Shown: positions 1-7,707, numbered from the stretch's first letter. The stretch is DNA of 12,608 bases from Candidatus Atribacter hydrocarboniphilus (GCA_003542295.1 DPKX01000154.1:1-12608); one strand, 5' to 3'. Numbers and translations: made by a program. Notes: generated by a model not told the origin, from the sequence alone.

Positions 1-182
1 ACGTTGTCTACCTGAGAATGATGAATGCTTTGATTGAAATGAAATCGATTCGGGATTATGATTATTTGATCATTAATAATCTTCTTGAAGAAACCGTTCA
101 TAAATTCCACTCAGTGATTATTGCTGAACGCTGCCGTATTCGGTACGGAGAGGATGAAACACAAGAACTTGTATCGGAATGA
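1..182 (+). CDS. gmk: guanylate kinase, C-terminal part (5' truncated by window edge)
   Basis: Reading from base 3 gives 59 codons ending in TGA at 180-182. Guanylate kinase converts GMP to GDP with ATP in the cytoplasm. The fragment shows the typical end of the family: a helix beginning RMMNALIEMK, then YDYLIINN (the conserved YDYVIVND-like segment near the C-terminus), then a closing helix with IIAERCRIRYGED. The nucleotide-binding P-loop would lie upstream of the window and cannot be checked. The position directly before rpoZ matches the common gmk-rpoZ-coaBC-priA order, which supports the call. The assignment rests on this short tail plus context. Confidence 0.88.
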   Translation, partial: VVYLRMMNALIEMKSIRDYDYLIINNLLEETVHKFHSVIIAERCRIRYGEDETQELVSE

Positions 183-295
183 TTTTTTCTTACCAGAGGT
201 TATCATAATGTGGAGCAACGCCCCTACATTTTTATCTTATTGGTAGAAGCGTAATTTATTAAGCCCGGGTTTTTTCAGGATAAAATAAATAGATT

Positions 296-303
296 GGAGT
301 GAG
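296..303 (+). promoter_or_regulatory. ribosome binding site of rpoZ
   Basis: GGAGTGAG lies 3 bases before the ATG at 307, with its GGAG core 7 bases before it. The 124-bp gap from gmk contains a TAAAAT hexamer at 281-286 that could be a -10 element, but no convincing -35 precedes it. I therefore cannot say whether rpoZ has its own promoter or is read through from gmk. Confidence 0.6.
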
Positions 304-306
304 ATT

Positions 307-501
307 ATGCTGTCCATTGATGAATTGATCAAGAAAACTGGGAACCGTTATTATTTAACCACCGTGGTAGCGAAGCGTTCCAAACAGCTTAATCAAGGCG
401 CCAAGCCCTTGGTTGATGTGCAACAAGAAGCAAAGCCTCTTTTTATTGCTTTAAAAGAGGTTGCTGAGGATAAAATTAAGTGGTCTAAGGAAACGGCATG
501 A
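307..501 (+). CDS. rpoZ: DNA-directed RNA polymerase omega subunit
   Basis: This 64-residue protein is the size of short Firmicutes-type omega subunits. Omega is a small cytoplasmic subunit that helps beta-prime fold and assemble into RNA polymerase. The sequence shows the family pattern: an N-terminal helix (SIDELIKKTGNRYYL), the core VVAKRSKQLNQGAKP (residues about 20-34, corresponding to the conserved A-KRA-QL segment), and a final KPLFIALKEVAEDKIKW helix (the conserved AL-EIA-GKI segment). A good Shine-Dalgarno precedes the ATG. Its TGA overlaps the coaBC start as ATGA, so the two are probably translationally coupled, an arrangement common in bacteria. Confidence 0.95.
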   Translation: MLSIDELIKKTGNRYYLTTVVAKRSKQLNQGAKPLVDVQQEAKPLFIALKEVAEDKIKWSKETA

Positions 502-1715
502 ATATCTATTATCCACCATTGTTTTGGAAGAATAAAAAAATTCTTTTTGGAATTACTGGTGGAATTTCTGCCTATAAAGTAGCTGGTTTTATCAGCCATC
601 TGGTTCAAGCGGGATCGGATATCCAAGTCATTATGACTGAGGCAGCCAAGAAATTTGTAGGAGAAAATACCTTCAACGCATTAACCCGTAGGCCGGTTTA
701 TTCTGATTTGTTTGAATCCGGCGAAAAGATTCTCCATATTCATTTGATGAGAGAGTATGAATACGTGGTGGTAGCTCCAGCTACCGCCAACATCATTGGT
801 AAAATGGCGGGAGGAATTGGTGATGACCTGTTAAGCAGTTGTTTTTTGGTTGATCCGAAGAAGGTCATTTTAGTTCCCGCTATGAATGTTGACATGTGGC
901 ATAACCCCATTGTTCAAGAAAACCTCAAGAAATTGACTACAATTGGGGTGCGGGTCATGAATCCCTCGTCAGGTAATTTAGCTTGCGGTGAAACCGGGGC
1001 GGGGCGTCTTCCCGACCTTGAGGAATTTTTAGAAACCCTTTATTATCTCCTTGGTTCGGCACGATCGCTGCAGGGGAAAAGAGTCATAATCACTGCTGGG
1101 CCAACTCGGGAATACATTGATCCCATCCGTTATCTAACCAATTCTTCCAGTGGCCTGATGGGCTGTTCGCTGGCGGCTGCTGCTCGAGCCCATGGAGCCG
1201 AGGTAACTTTGATTGGTGGTCCAATGTCAGTGAGAATTCCATCCGGAGTTGATTACCTTCCAATCGTTTCAACCCAGGATTTGGAAAACGCAACTCTCGA
1301 ACAATTTGATAAGGCAGATATCTGTATCATGAATGCCGCTGTAGCTGATTATCGACCATCAATTCCCTCTCCTGCAAAGATAAAAAAACAAGGGAAAAAT
1401 GAACTGGTTCTTAATTTAACCCAAAATCCCGATATTCTTTCTGAACTAGGACGAAGAAAGGTTTCTCAATTATTAGTCGGGTTCTGTGCTGAAGATGGAG
1501 ATATTGTCTCGGAAGCTCGTCGAAAATTACAGCAAAAGAATTGCGATGTGATGATTGCCAATCGTATTTTACCAGGAGAAAGCGGTTTCGAAGTGAATAA
1601 CAATAAAGCTTGGCTTCTCAATAAGAATGGTGCATTGATTGATATTCCTTTAATGGATAAAATGGATTTAGCTGAAACGATTGTGAACTACCTAGTTTCT
1701 CTTTACTTTACATGA
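498..1715 (+). CDS. coaBC: bifunctional phosphopantothenoylcysteine decarboxylase / phosphopantothenate-cysteine ligase
   Basis: This 405-residue fusion carries two steps of coenzyme A synthesis in the cytoplasm: CoaB joins cysteine to 4'-phosphopantothenate using CTP, and FMN-dependent CoaC decarboxylates the product. The CoaC half (about 14-190) has the GITGGISAYK flavin-binding start, catalytic His80 in HIHLMREYEYVVVAPAT, the PAMN motif with MW at 127-134, and the lid cysteine C163 in ACGETGAGRLPD. The CoaB half (about 193-405) has TAGPTRE at 199-205, DPIRYLTNSSSG, NAAVADYRP from 279 and the KIKK lysines at 294-297. Two consensus positions differ: the lysine of SSGKMG is leucine, and GFAAET reads GFCAED. 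The length is normal. TAAGGA at 486-491 is a suitable ribosome binding site. The gene overlaps rpoZ and priA by ATGA at each end. Confidence 0.97.
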   Translation: MNIYYPPLFWKNKKILFGITGGISAYKVAGFISHLVQAGSDIQVIMTEAAKKFVGENTFNALTRRPVYSDLFESGEKILHIHLMREYEYVVVAPATANIIGKMAGGIGDDLLSSCFLVDPKKVILVPAMNVDMWHNPIVQENLKKLTTIGVRVMNPSSGNLACGETGAGRLPDLEEFLETLYYLLGSARSLQGKRVIITAGPTREYIDPIRYLTNSSSGLMGCSLAAAARAHGAEVTLIGGPMSVRIPSGVDYLPIVSTQDLENATLEQFDKADICIMNAAVADYRPSIPSPAKIKKQGKNELVLNLTQNPDILSELGRRKVSQLLVGFCAEDGDIVSEARRKLQQKNCDVMIANRILPGESGFEVNNNKAWLLNKNGALIDIPLMDKMDLAETIVNYLVSLYFT

Positions 1716-3790
1716 AAATGAATTCGGTATCGGTTGCTCTTCCGCTTCCAATCTATAAAGTATTTAGCTACCGTGTTCCTCAAGAGATGAGCGATAAAAT
1801 TCAGATTGGAACCATTGTTGAAGTTGAATTTCACGGTTCGTATCGTTTTGGGTGTGTTTGGTCGTTTGATTCAGTTCAAAATGATAAAGAATATGAATTA
1901 AAAAGCATTCTTTCTTGTCTTCCGCTTGAACCCTTAGCCGACTGGCAGTTGGAATGGGCCAAAAGAATTGCTAATCAAACCTTTTCAAGTTTGGGAGAGG
2001 CCCTGGAGCTATTTATTCCCAAGTATCATAGGTCATGGGAAAAATGGACCAGTCGACGAATATTTTTAGCAAATGAGGATGACGAATATTTTCTTGATTT
2101 AAAAAAATATGGTGTCGATCACTTTTCCCAAGGAATGAATTTATTTATTTTTAAAGATTTATTGGGAATCACTTCAAAAAAAATTGACCAATTGATAAAA
2201 AAGAATCGGATCACAATTGTTGATGAAGACTTTAAGAAAAATCAATATCGTCTTCCTCATCAAAAATGGGTAAAAAAATGGTGGCAAAGAGGAACTATAA
2301 ACGAGAGCTTGAACCTTTTGGGAAAGCTTATTGAAGATAGCTTCAGTCGGGGCTTGAAAGTCTTCATTTTGTTTCCCGGTCCGAAAATTTTAGATTATTT
2401 TTTGGAAAACTTAGAAACTCTTTATCCCTTGGTTCGTTTTCTTTCATTTGATGGAAGATTGACAGCCCGGAGGAGGATGCTGACCTATCAAATGATAAGA
2501 GAAGGATATTATGATGTTTTACTGGGGACTCGTTTAGCTCAGTTTTTACCGATTCACCAAATTGGTGTTCAAGTCTTGTTTGATCCCGATGACTTTGGCC
2601 ATTATTCTGATCAACAACCGCATTATCATTCTTTCCATTCATTAATAGAGAAAGTTAATATTACTGGTGGGGACCTGCATATTATTGGAACTATACCCGA
2701 TTTAACCCTTTATTTTGGATTGCAGGAGGGGTATTTTGAATCCCAAACGGGACAAATAAAACGATTTACCAAAGAACAGAAGTTGGAGTTACGAACCTAT
2801 GAACAGAGAAAGACGATTCTCCCGCAATTGATACAAAAAGCCATTGCTCAAAATATCACCAGCCAGCAAAATAGCATTATCTGGGTCCAAAAAACCGGAT
2901 ATTCGGTAGCTTTGGGTTGTTCCGATTGCGGTTTTTATTACTCCTGTCCCGATTGCGATGTGGCATTGAGATTTTACCAGAAAGAGAGGATTCTTCGCTG
3001 TCCTCGGTGTGGGAAGAAAGTTATCCCGGAGAGCTTTTGCCCGGAATGTCACGGGCCTTGGATGAAAACTTGGGGCGATGGTATTGAGAAAGTGTATCAA
3101 TTTTTAAAAAGAATATTTTCCGGAGTACACATTGTAAAAATCGCTTCGGATCAAGAAAGAAGTGAACTAAATATGAAAGAAGAGGAGCCGATGATTATTG
3201 TTGGAACTTCAGCAGCTTTGCATGAAGAACTTTTAGCTCACTCGACTCTTTTTATCATCCATTCCTTTGAAGATTGGTTATTTTTACCTGAATTTCAAGT
3301 ACGGGAAAAATTTTACCAAAACATCCAGCGAGCTCTCTATTTTTTGGGTGCATCAAAACCAACTAAGACCAGAGTTATTATCGAAACGTCTAATCAGTAT
3401 CAAAAGTATATTGACCCATTTTTCCATCCCCCTGCAGAATTTTATAAACAAGAATTGGAAAAAAGGAAAAAATATAGATATCCTCCCAGTCAGGGGCTTC
3501 TTCAGGTGATAGCTCGTTCAAGGAATAAGTTAAACCGTGAGATGGTTTTAAATAGAGTAAAAAATGAATTGGATGAGAAGCAGTTTACAATTGATGGTCC
3601 TTTTCCGGGAGATAGCTATCTCAAGAAATCAGGATGGAGCGACCAGCTGGTAATAAAATTTGAACCAGCGGTTTTAAGCATTCTTTATGATAAAGTTTCA
3701 GCTGTGGTTCAAGCGAGAAAAAGCACCGGAGTTGAGGTTGATTTTAAAGTTTATAATACTCTGCCGGATTTGACAAAGGATGACCTCTGA
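1712..3790 (+). CDS. priA: PriA-family primosomal protein N' with degenerate helicase core
   Basis: PriA normally recognises stalled forks, unwinds DNA 3'-5' and loads the replicative helicase. This 692-residue protein keeps the architecture: an N-terminal 3'-end-binding domain (about 4-105, with GTIVEVEFHGSYRFGCVW), the zinc module with all eight cysteines (C403, C406, C412, C415, C430, C433, C443, C446), the GDGIEKVYQFLKRIF segment after it, and a C-terminal domain with KKYRYPPSQG and IDGPFPG. The ATPase motifs are lost. The Walker A place reads GTINES (194-199), Walker B reads DPDD (291-294, usually DEEH), motif III reads GTIPDL (326-331, usually GSATPS) and the GRAGR arginines of motif VI (about 540-555) are gone. 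The frame is uninterrupted, so this is a maintained protein rather than a decayed gene. Actinobacterial PriA is a known parallel. I infer a non-helicase scaffold role. No Shine-Dalgarno is obvious; the ATGA overlap with coaBC suggests translational coupling. Confidence 0.9.
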   Translation: MKMNSVSVALPLPIYKVFSYRVPQEMSDKIQIGTIVEVEFHGSYRFGCVWSFDSVQNDKEYELKSILSCLPLEPLADWQLEWAKRIANQTFSSLGEALELFIPKYHRSWEKWTSRRIFLANEDDEYFLDLKKYGVDHFSQGMNLFIFKDLLGITSKKIDQLIKKNRITIVDEDFKKNQYRLPHQKWVKKWWQRGTINESLNLLGKLIEDSFSRGLKVFILFPGPKILDYFLENLETLYPLVRFLSFDGRLTARRRMLTYQMIREGYYDVLLGTRLAQFLPIHQIGVQVLFDPDDFGHYSDQQPHYHSFHSLIEKVNITGGDLHIIGTIPDLTLYFGLQEGYFESQTGQIKRFTKEQKLELRTYEQRKTILPQLIQKAIAQNITSQQNSIIWVQKTGYSVALGCSDCGFYYSCPDCDVALRFYQKERILRCPRCGKKVIPESFCPECHGPWMKTWGDGIEKVYQFLKRIFSGVHIVKIASDQERSELNMKEEEPMIIVGTSAALHEELLAHSTLFIIHSFEDWLFLPEFQVREKFYQNIQRALYFLGASKPTKTRVIIETSNQYQKYIDPFFHPPAEFYKQELEKRKKYRYPPSQGLLQVIARSRNKLNREMVLNRVKNELDEKQFTIDGPFPGDSYLKKSGWSDQLVIKFEPAVLSILYDKVSAVVQARKSTGVEVDFKVYNTLPDLTKDDL

Positions 3791-3870
3791 TAGGGCTTTG
3801 TATCAATTTATGACAACCGATAATAATGGCAGTGTAGTTTGGTGAATTTTTTTATTATTGATCGATTTAC

Positions 3871-3950
3871 TCCTTCTCCCTTGTTATTTTTTTCCTCTTC
3901 CACCAGGGGAGAGGAAAAAAAAGAAAAATAAGAGAAGGTTGGGGTGAGGG
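3871..3950. repeat. imperfect palindromic intergenic element
   Basis: This lies in the 256-bp gap between priA and def. An inner stem pairs 3887-3898 (TTTTTTTCCTCT) with 3910-3921 (AGAGGAAAAAAA), 12 perfect base pairs around an 11-base loop. An outer stem pairs CCTTCT at 3872-3877 with AGAAGG at 3933-3938, with an imperfect stretch between. The tail GGTTGGGGTGAGGG (3937-3950) resembles the flank of REP/MITE-like palindromes built on CCTTCTCCC...GGGAGAAGG. No run of T follows the stem on either strand, so it is not a typical intrinsic terminator. Similar, more eroded segments lie at 6231-6281 and 12281-12322. Confidence 0.45.
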
Positions 3951-3995
3951 TGAAAGTTCTGATTAAAAAAACAGGTTTGGTGCTTTCAAATATGA

Positions 3996-4024
3996 TTGAT
4001 AAATTATGACATTGTTGATATGAA
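3996..4024 (+). promoter_or_regulatory. candidate sigma-70-type promoter for def-fmt
   Basis: TTGATA (3996-4001, 5 of 6 matches to the -35 consensus) and TATGAA (4019-4024, 4 of 6 to the -10) are separated by exactly 17 bases. Transcription would begin near 4031 and leave a leader of about 16 bases containing the AGGTGG ribosome binding site (4036-4041). The region is AT-rich, so a chance match is possible. Confidence 0.4.
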
Positions 4025-4046
4025 ATATTAGAAAAAGGTGGTATAA

Positions 4047-4556
4047 ATGGCGGATCTGAATATTGAGGTATATGGAAGCCAAGTTTTGAGGCAAAAAGCT
4101 GAACCAGTTCAAAATATTGATGCTAAAGTCAAAAAAATCATACAGGATATGTACGACACTCTTCATGAAAAGTCTGGTTTGGGATTAGCTGCCAATCAAG
4201 TGGGAATTCTTCGGAGGTTGGTTGTTTTAACCAACCCAAACACCAATGAAGATATGGTCTTGATTAACCCCGAATGGAAAGAAGTCGATACCGAAAAAGA
4301 AACGGGAGAAGAAGGATGCTTGAGTGTTCCTGGAATTTATTCAAAGGTCAACCGATTCCGGAAAATTCAGGTTACAGCTCAAGATGTTCAAGGGAAGCAA
4401 CTGGCTTTTTTAGCTGATGGTTTATTCGCACGGATCGTTCAGCATGAAGTCGATCATCTCAATGGAATTCTCTTTATTGACCGATTGAGTCCGACTCGTC
4501 GTTTGATTTTAGCCAGTAAATTATCAAAAATAAATTCAAATGGTGATAATGGATGA
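4047..4556 (+). CDS. def: peptide deformylase
   Basis: This 169-residue metalloenzyme removes the formyl group from the N-terminal methionine of new proteins at the ribosome. All three family motifs are present and complete: GLGLAANQ (44-51, the GxGxAAxQ motif), EGCLS (89-93, whose Cys91 is a metal ligand) and HEVDH (133-137, two histidine ligands and the catalytic glutamate). The length matches ordinary bacterial deformylases. The ATG follows AGGTGG at 4036-4041 with 5 bases between. The gene overlaps fmt by ATGA, the usual def-fmt pairing of enzymes that remove and add the same formyl group. A possible promoter lies just upstream. Confidence 0.98.
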   Translation: MADLNIEVYGSQVLRQKAEPVQNIDAKVKKIIQDMYDTLHEKSGLGLAANQVGILRRLVVLTNPNTNEDMVLINPEWKEVDTEKETGEEGCLSVPGIYSKVNRFRKIQVTAQDVQGKQLAFLADGLFARIVQHEVDHLNGILFIDRLSPTRRLILASKLSKINSNGDNG

Positions 4557-5488
4557 CAAAGGTAGTTTTTTTAGGAACAACTTCCTTATCGATTGGAGTT
4601 TTACGCTCTCTTTTCGATGCCCAGTATAATATTGCTGCCGTTATTACCCAACCCGACCGCGAATGTGGAAGAGGCAGAAGATTAACCCCCCCACCGGTTA
4701 AGGTTTGGTCCCAAGATCATGGGTTCAACGTTTTACAACCGGATAAAGTGAATCGGAAAGATTTTTTAGAAGTAATGAATGATATTGCTCCAGATGTTAT
4801 GATAGTAGCTGCCTACGGACAAATATTACGTTCATCGCTATTAGAGATTGCTCCCTTTGGATGCATTAACGTACATGCCTCGCTCCTTCCTCGTTATCGT
4901 GGTGCTGATCCAATTCGCTGGGCGATTCTAAATGGCGAAAAAAAGACTGGCGTCAGCATCATGTTGATGGACGAAGGAATAGATACTGGTCCAGTTTTGG
5001 CGGTTCGTGAGGTAGAGATTGAAAGTTCTGATGATTGTAATGCCTTGGAAAAAAAATTAGGGGAAATTGGTGGGGACTTGTTAGTGGAAATTCTTCCCGA
5101 CTGGATTGCAGGGAAGATCAAACCGATTCCACAATCGGATGATCGAGCGAGCTATGCAGGAAAAATTCCGAAAGATCTTTATCAAATCAATTGGGATCGT
5201 TCAGCTGAAGAAATCGTTCGCCAAATTAGGGCCTTTGCTCCATGTCCAGGCGCTTTTGGGTATTTTCATCAAAAACGCCTGAAAATTATTAAAGCACACG
5301 TTTATAAACAAGAGGAAAAAGTGAAAGCCGGTCAAATCATTCGGTACGAACCCAATGTTGGGCTATTGGTGGGAACCGGAAGGGGGATATTAGCGATAGA
5401 AGAGTTACATCCGGAAAATAGAAACCTTCAATCCGGGCAAGAGTTTTGTTGTGGATATCGTATTCAACCAGGAGATGAATTTTATTAG
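4553..5488 (+). CDS. fmt: methionyl-tRNA formyltransferase
   Basis: This 311-residue enzyme transfers a formyl group from 10-formyltetrahydrofolate to initiator Met-tRNA. The catalytic triad falls at the same residue numbers as in E. coli Fmt: N106 and H108 in INVHASLLPRYRG, and D144 in DEGIDTGPVL. The N-terminal Rossmann-like domain starts KVVFLGTTSLSIGVL, and the C-terminal tRNA-binding domain begins around residue 205 (YQINWDRSAEEIVRQIRAF). The usual RGAAPIQWAI segment reads RGADPIRWAI. Length is normal. GGTGAT at 4542-4547 is a fitting ribosome binding site inside the end of def, and the ATGA overlap suggests coupled translation. Confidence 0.97.
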   Translation: MTKVVFLGTTSLSIGVLRSLFDAQYNIAAVITQPDRECGRGRRLTPPPVKVWSQDHGFNVLQPDKVNRKDFLEVMNDIAPDVMIVAAYGQILRSSLLEIAPFGCINVHASLLPRYRGADPIRWAILNGEKKTGVSIMLMDEGIDTGPVLAVREVEIESSDDCNALEKKLGEIGGDLLVEILPDWIAGKIKPIPQSDDRASYAGKIPKDLYQINWDRSAEEIVRQIRAFAPCPGAFGYFHQKRLKIIKAHVYKQEEKVKAGQIIRYEPNVGLLVGTGRGILAIEELHPENRNLQSGQEFCCGYRIQPGDEFY

Positions 5489-5493
5489 GAGGT
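5487..5493 (+). promoter_or_regulatory. strong ribosome binding site of the zinc peptidase
   Basis: AGGAGGT is a near-perfect Shine-Dalgarno 9 bases before the ATG at 5503. It begins inside the TAG stop codon of fmt (5486-5488), so the peptidase gene appears to be read from the same message as def-fmt while having strong initiation of its own. Confidence 0.75.
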
Positions 5494-5502
5494 ACACGGA
5501 AT

Positions 5503-6183
5503 ATGTTTTATCCTTTTGATTATACGTTTATTTTATTAATTCCGGCACTCATCTTGGCTTTTTATGCCCAATCAAAAGTAAAGAACACCTATGCAACTCT
5601 TTCACAGAAACGTTCTCGGGCAGGTTTGAGTGGATTTGAAGTTGCCCAACAGCTTATTCAACAAAATAATCTTTCCCTGCGGGTTGAAGAAACTCCAGGA
5701 CAGCTAACCGATCACTATGATCCATCTCGGGAAATACTCAGACTTTCTACCGGTGTAGCTCGGGGGGGTTCAATAGCTGATTATAGTATTGCTGCGCACG
5801 AAGTTGGGCATGCGTTGCAAAAGCGCGAGAAATACGGGGCTTTTGCCTTGCGTTCGATTTTGGTTCCGGTAGCCAGTATCGGCTCGCAAGCTGCTTTTCC
5901 GCTCTTTTTTATTGGTTTAATTTTTTCTTTTCGATTTCTCATGGATATTGGAATTATCTTCTTTAGTGCAGCCGTTTTATTTCAGGTGGTTACTCTCCCA
6001 GTGGAATACGATGCCAGCCGTCGAGCCTATGCAGCTTTAACAAATTCTGGAATAGTTGCCGGGGACGAACAGCAGGATATTAAAAAAATGCTCAATGCAG
6101 CAGCGTTAACCTATGTAGCTGCAACCGCCATGGCTGCTTTACAATTATTGCGTTTAATTCTTCTTCGTCAAAGCCGAGACTAA
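5503..6183 (+). CDS. yugP: YugP-type membrane zinc metallopeptidase (Zn_peptidase_2 family)
   Basis: This 226-residue integral membrane protein belongs to the family of B. subtilis YugP, predicted zinc-dependent proteases whose natural substrates are not established. It has a hydrophobic N-terminal segment (about 5-22), then the zinc motif HEVGH (99-103, two histidine ligands and the catalytic glutamate). E168 in the conserved PVEYDASRRA segment is the likely third ligand. Hydrophobic stretches at about 115-150 and 150-167, and one near 200-220, fit membrane helices. Length is typical. It lies 14 bases after fmt, a position where clostridial genomes often carry this family between fmt and rsmB. 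It could take part in membrane protein quality control; that is inference only. Confidence 0.88.
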   Translation: MFYPFDYTFILLIPALILAFYAQSKVKNTYATLSQKRSRAGLSGFEVAQQLIQQNNLSLRVEETPGQLTDHYDPSREILRLSTGVARGGSIADYSIAAHEVGHALQKREKYGAFALRSILVPVASIGSQAAFPLFFIGLIFSFRFLMDIGIIFFSAAVLFQVVTLPVEYDASRRAYAALTNSGIVAGDEQQDIKKMLNAAALTYVAATAMAALQLLRLILLRQSRD

Positions 6184-6230
6184 AAGTATTGATTGGTGAA
6201 AATGTTATGTGAGGGAAGTCAAAAGACTAA

Positions 6231-6281
6231 CTCCCCCTTGCTTTCTTTTCTTCCTAATTTCATTTTACCGAAGGCGAGGGG
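6231..6281. repeat. possible eroded copy of the palindromic intergenic element
   Basis: This lies in the 180-bp gap between the zinc peptidase and rsmB. It begins CTCCCCCTTG (6231-6240), continues with a pyrimidine-rich stretch like the one at 3878-3898, and ends with AAGGCGAGGGG (6271-6281), an imperfect counterpart of the first arm. The similarity may partly reflect low complexity. No convincing promoter or terminator was seen in the rest of this gap. Confidence 0.25.
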
Positions 6282-6363
6282 ATCTGTATTTTCATCTTCA
6301 CCAGCGGCAAAGAGGAATAGGAGAATTGAACCAAATAGTTTTTAAAAAGAGCCGAAAGGATTT

Positions 6364-7707
6364 ATGTCCATAACTGTGAACGTTCGGTTAGAAGCCTTTT
6401 TTATCTTGAACCGACTTTTTCGAGGAGAACCCATTTTTTTAGATAAAAATTATTCATTATCAATAAAAACTGGTGAGCTTTCAAATCCCGACCGTTCCTT
6501 TTTAGTTCATTTGGTTCGAGGAATTGTGAAATTTCATCCCCAGCTTCAGGAAATTGTCTCAACCTATCTTCAAAAACCCAAGGGTCTCCCCAAGAAGGTT
6601 CAAATCATATTGTATTTGGGGCTTTTTCAACTGGCGGTGGATACTCGCATTCCGGATTATGCGGTGGTGTCGGAGACTGTCGAATTAGCTCGTCTTACTC
6701 ATTCCCATCCCTGGATTAAACTGGTCAATGCTGTCTTGCGCAAAGCTGCAGCAGAAAGAGTCCGTTGGTGCAAACAAGCGGAACACTGGGGTATGGTTCT
6801 TCCTCAATGGTTAGAAGGATATTGGAAAAAGTTTTTAACCGCGGACGAAATGAACCAACTGAAAAAATCCCTGGTTCTTCCTCCAGTCCTTTATCTTCGA
6901 GTGAATCCTTTAAAAACGGATTCACAAAAGCTCATTATGATTTTATCAAAAAAGTATTCTATCGTCTCAAATTCACTGCCCTTGCTTCCCAATGCTCTTG
7001 ATACTCGTTTGGATTATACTCAATTAGTTGAAACTGACGAATACCAAAAAGGATATTTTTCCATCCACGATTTAAGCTCTCAGGTCATGGTCCATCTTTT
7101 TGATCCCCAACCAGATGAGAAGATTGTTGATATTGGTTGCGGCTCAGGAGGAAAAACTTTAATGATGGCTCAGATGATGAAAAATAGGGGTTGCATATAT
7201 GCGGTTGACATTTACCCGGAAAAATTAAAGACTCTCGAAACTTTGGCTCATCGCCAAGGAATTGGTATTATCCGAACCATTGCAGTTGATGCAACCCAGT
7301 CCCTTCCTCAAGAACTAATTGATGCCGATCGGGTTTTTGTGGATGCTCCCTGTTCCGGCTGGGGAACACTGCGAAGAAATCCTGAAATTGGAATTATTAG
7401 AAAAAAATCTGATAACCGACCTTTTGCTGAAAAGCAGTTTCAACTTTTATGCCATGCCTCTGCATTAATAAAAAAGAGTGGTATTATATTGTATTGTGTT
7501 TGTACCATGACACCGGAAGAAACCGAGGGAGTAGTTGGAGCCTTTGAAAAACTGAATCCTGGAGAATGGGAAGTGAATTTACCTGGAGATAGTCTGTTGC
7601 AACCTGAGTTGAAACCAACTATCTTATCCGATGATAAATCATATGTAATATGGCCTCATTATTTTAATTCCGATGGTTTTTTTGGGAGGGCTTGGAGGAA
7701 ACTGTGA
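6364..7707 (+). CDS. rsmB: 16S rRNA (cytosine-967-C5)-methyltransferase RsmB
   Basis: This 447-residue enzyme methylates C967 (E. coli numbering) of 16S rRNA using S-adenosylmethionine. It has the two-part family layout: a NusB-like RNA-binding domain (about 1-130, with VETVELARL-like and VNAVLRKA segments) and a Rossmann methyltransferase domain. The SAM-binding motif I reads DIGCGSGGKT from residue 256, where DLCAAPGGKT is usual. Motif IV is DAPCSGWG with C330, and motif VI is YCVCT with C380 aligning to the catalytic nucleophile; a second cysteine (C378) stands two residues before it, where serine is common. AGGA at 6357-6360 is a close, weak ribosome binding site. The end overlaps the PASTA gene by GTGA. 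Confidence 0.95.
   Translation: MSITVNVRLEAFFILNRLFRGEPIFLDKNYSLSIKTGELSNPDRSFLVHLVRGIVKFHPQLQEIVSTYLQKPKGLPKKVQIILYLGLFQLAVDTRIPDYAVVSETVELARLTHSHPWIKLVNAVLRKAAAERVRWCKQAEHWGMVLPQWLEGYWKKFLTADEMNQLKKSLVLPPVLYLRVNPLKTDSQKLIMILSKKYSIVSNSLPLLPNALDTRLDYTQLVETDEYQKGYFSIHDLSSQVMVHLFDPQPDEKIVDIGCGSGGKTLMMAQMMKNRGCIYAVDIYPEKLKTLETLAHRQGIGIIRTIAVDATQSLPQELIDADRVFVDAPCSGWGTLRRNPEIGIIRKKSDNRPFAEKQFQLLCHASALIKKSGIILYCVCTMTPEETEGVVGAFEKLNPGEWEVNLPGDSLLQPELKPTILSDDKSYVIWPHYFNSDGFFGRAWRKL
7694..7699 (+). promoter_or_regulatory. ribosome binding site that decides the PASTA gene start
   Basis: GGAGGA lies 4 bases before a GTG at 7704, whose last bases overlap the rsmB stop as GTGA, the same overlap style as the ATGA junctions elsewhere in the window. 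The alternative TTG at 7692 would place its start inside rsmB with a G-rich stretch only 1 base away, so GTG 7704 is preferred. Confidence 0.6.

Noticed and set aside
2364..3100. Antisense open frames within priA (2364-2642 and 2789-3100, minus)
   Set aside because: They show no domain-like pattern and lie opposite the conserved PriA frame, so they are shadows.
1712..3790. priA as a pseudogene
   Set aside because: The frame is intact over 692 codons and the zinc cysteines and terminal domains are conserved, so loss of motifs is not random decay.
3887..3921. Rho-independent terminator after priA
   Set aside because: The 12-bp stem is long but no T-tract follows it on either strand; it is recorded as a palindromic repeat instead.
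7692..7703. TTG start at 7692 for the PASTA gene, adding four residues
   Set aside because: The only G-rich stretch is one base away from it, whereas GGAGGA at 7694-7699 fits a GTG start at 7704 with a GTGA overlap.
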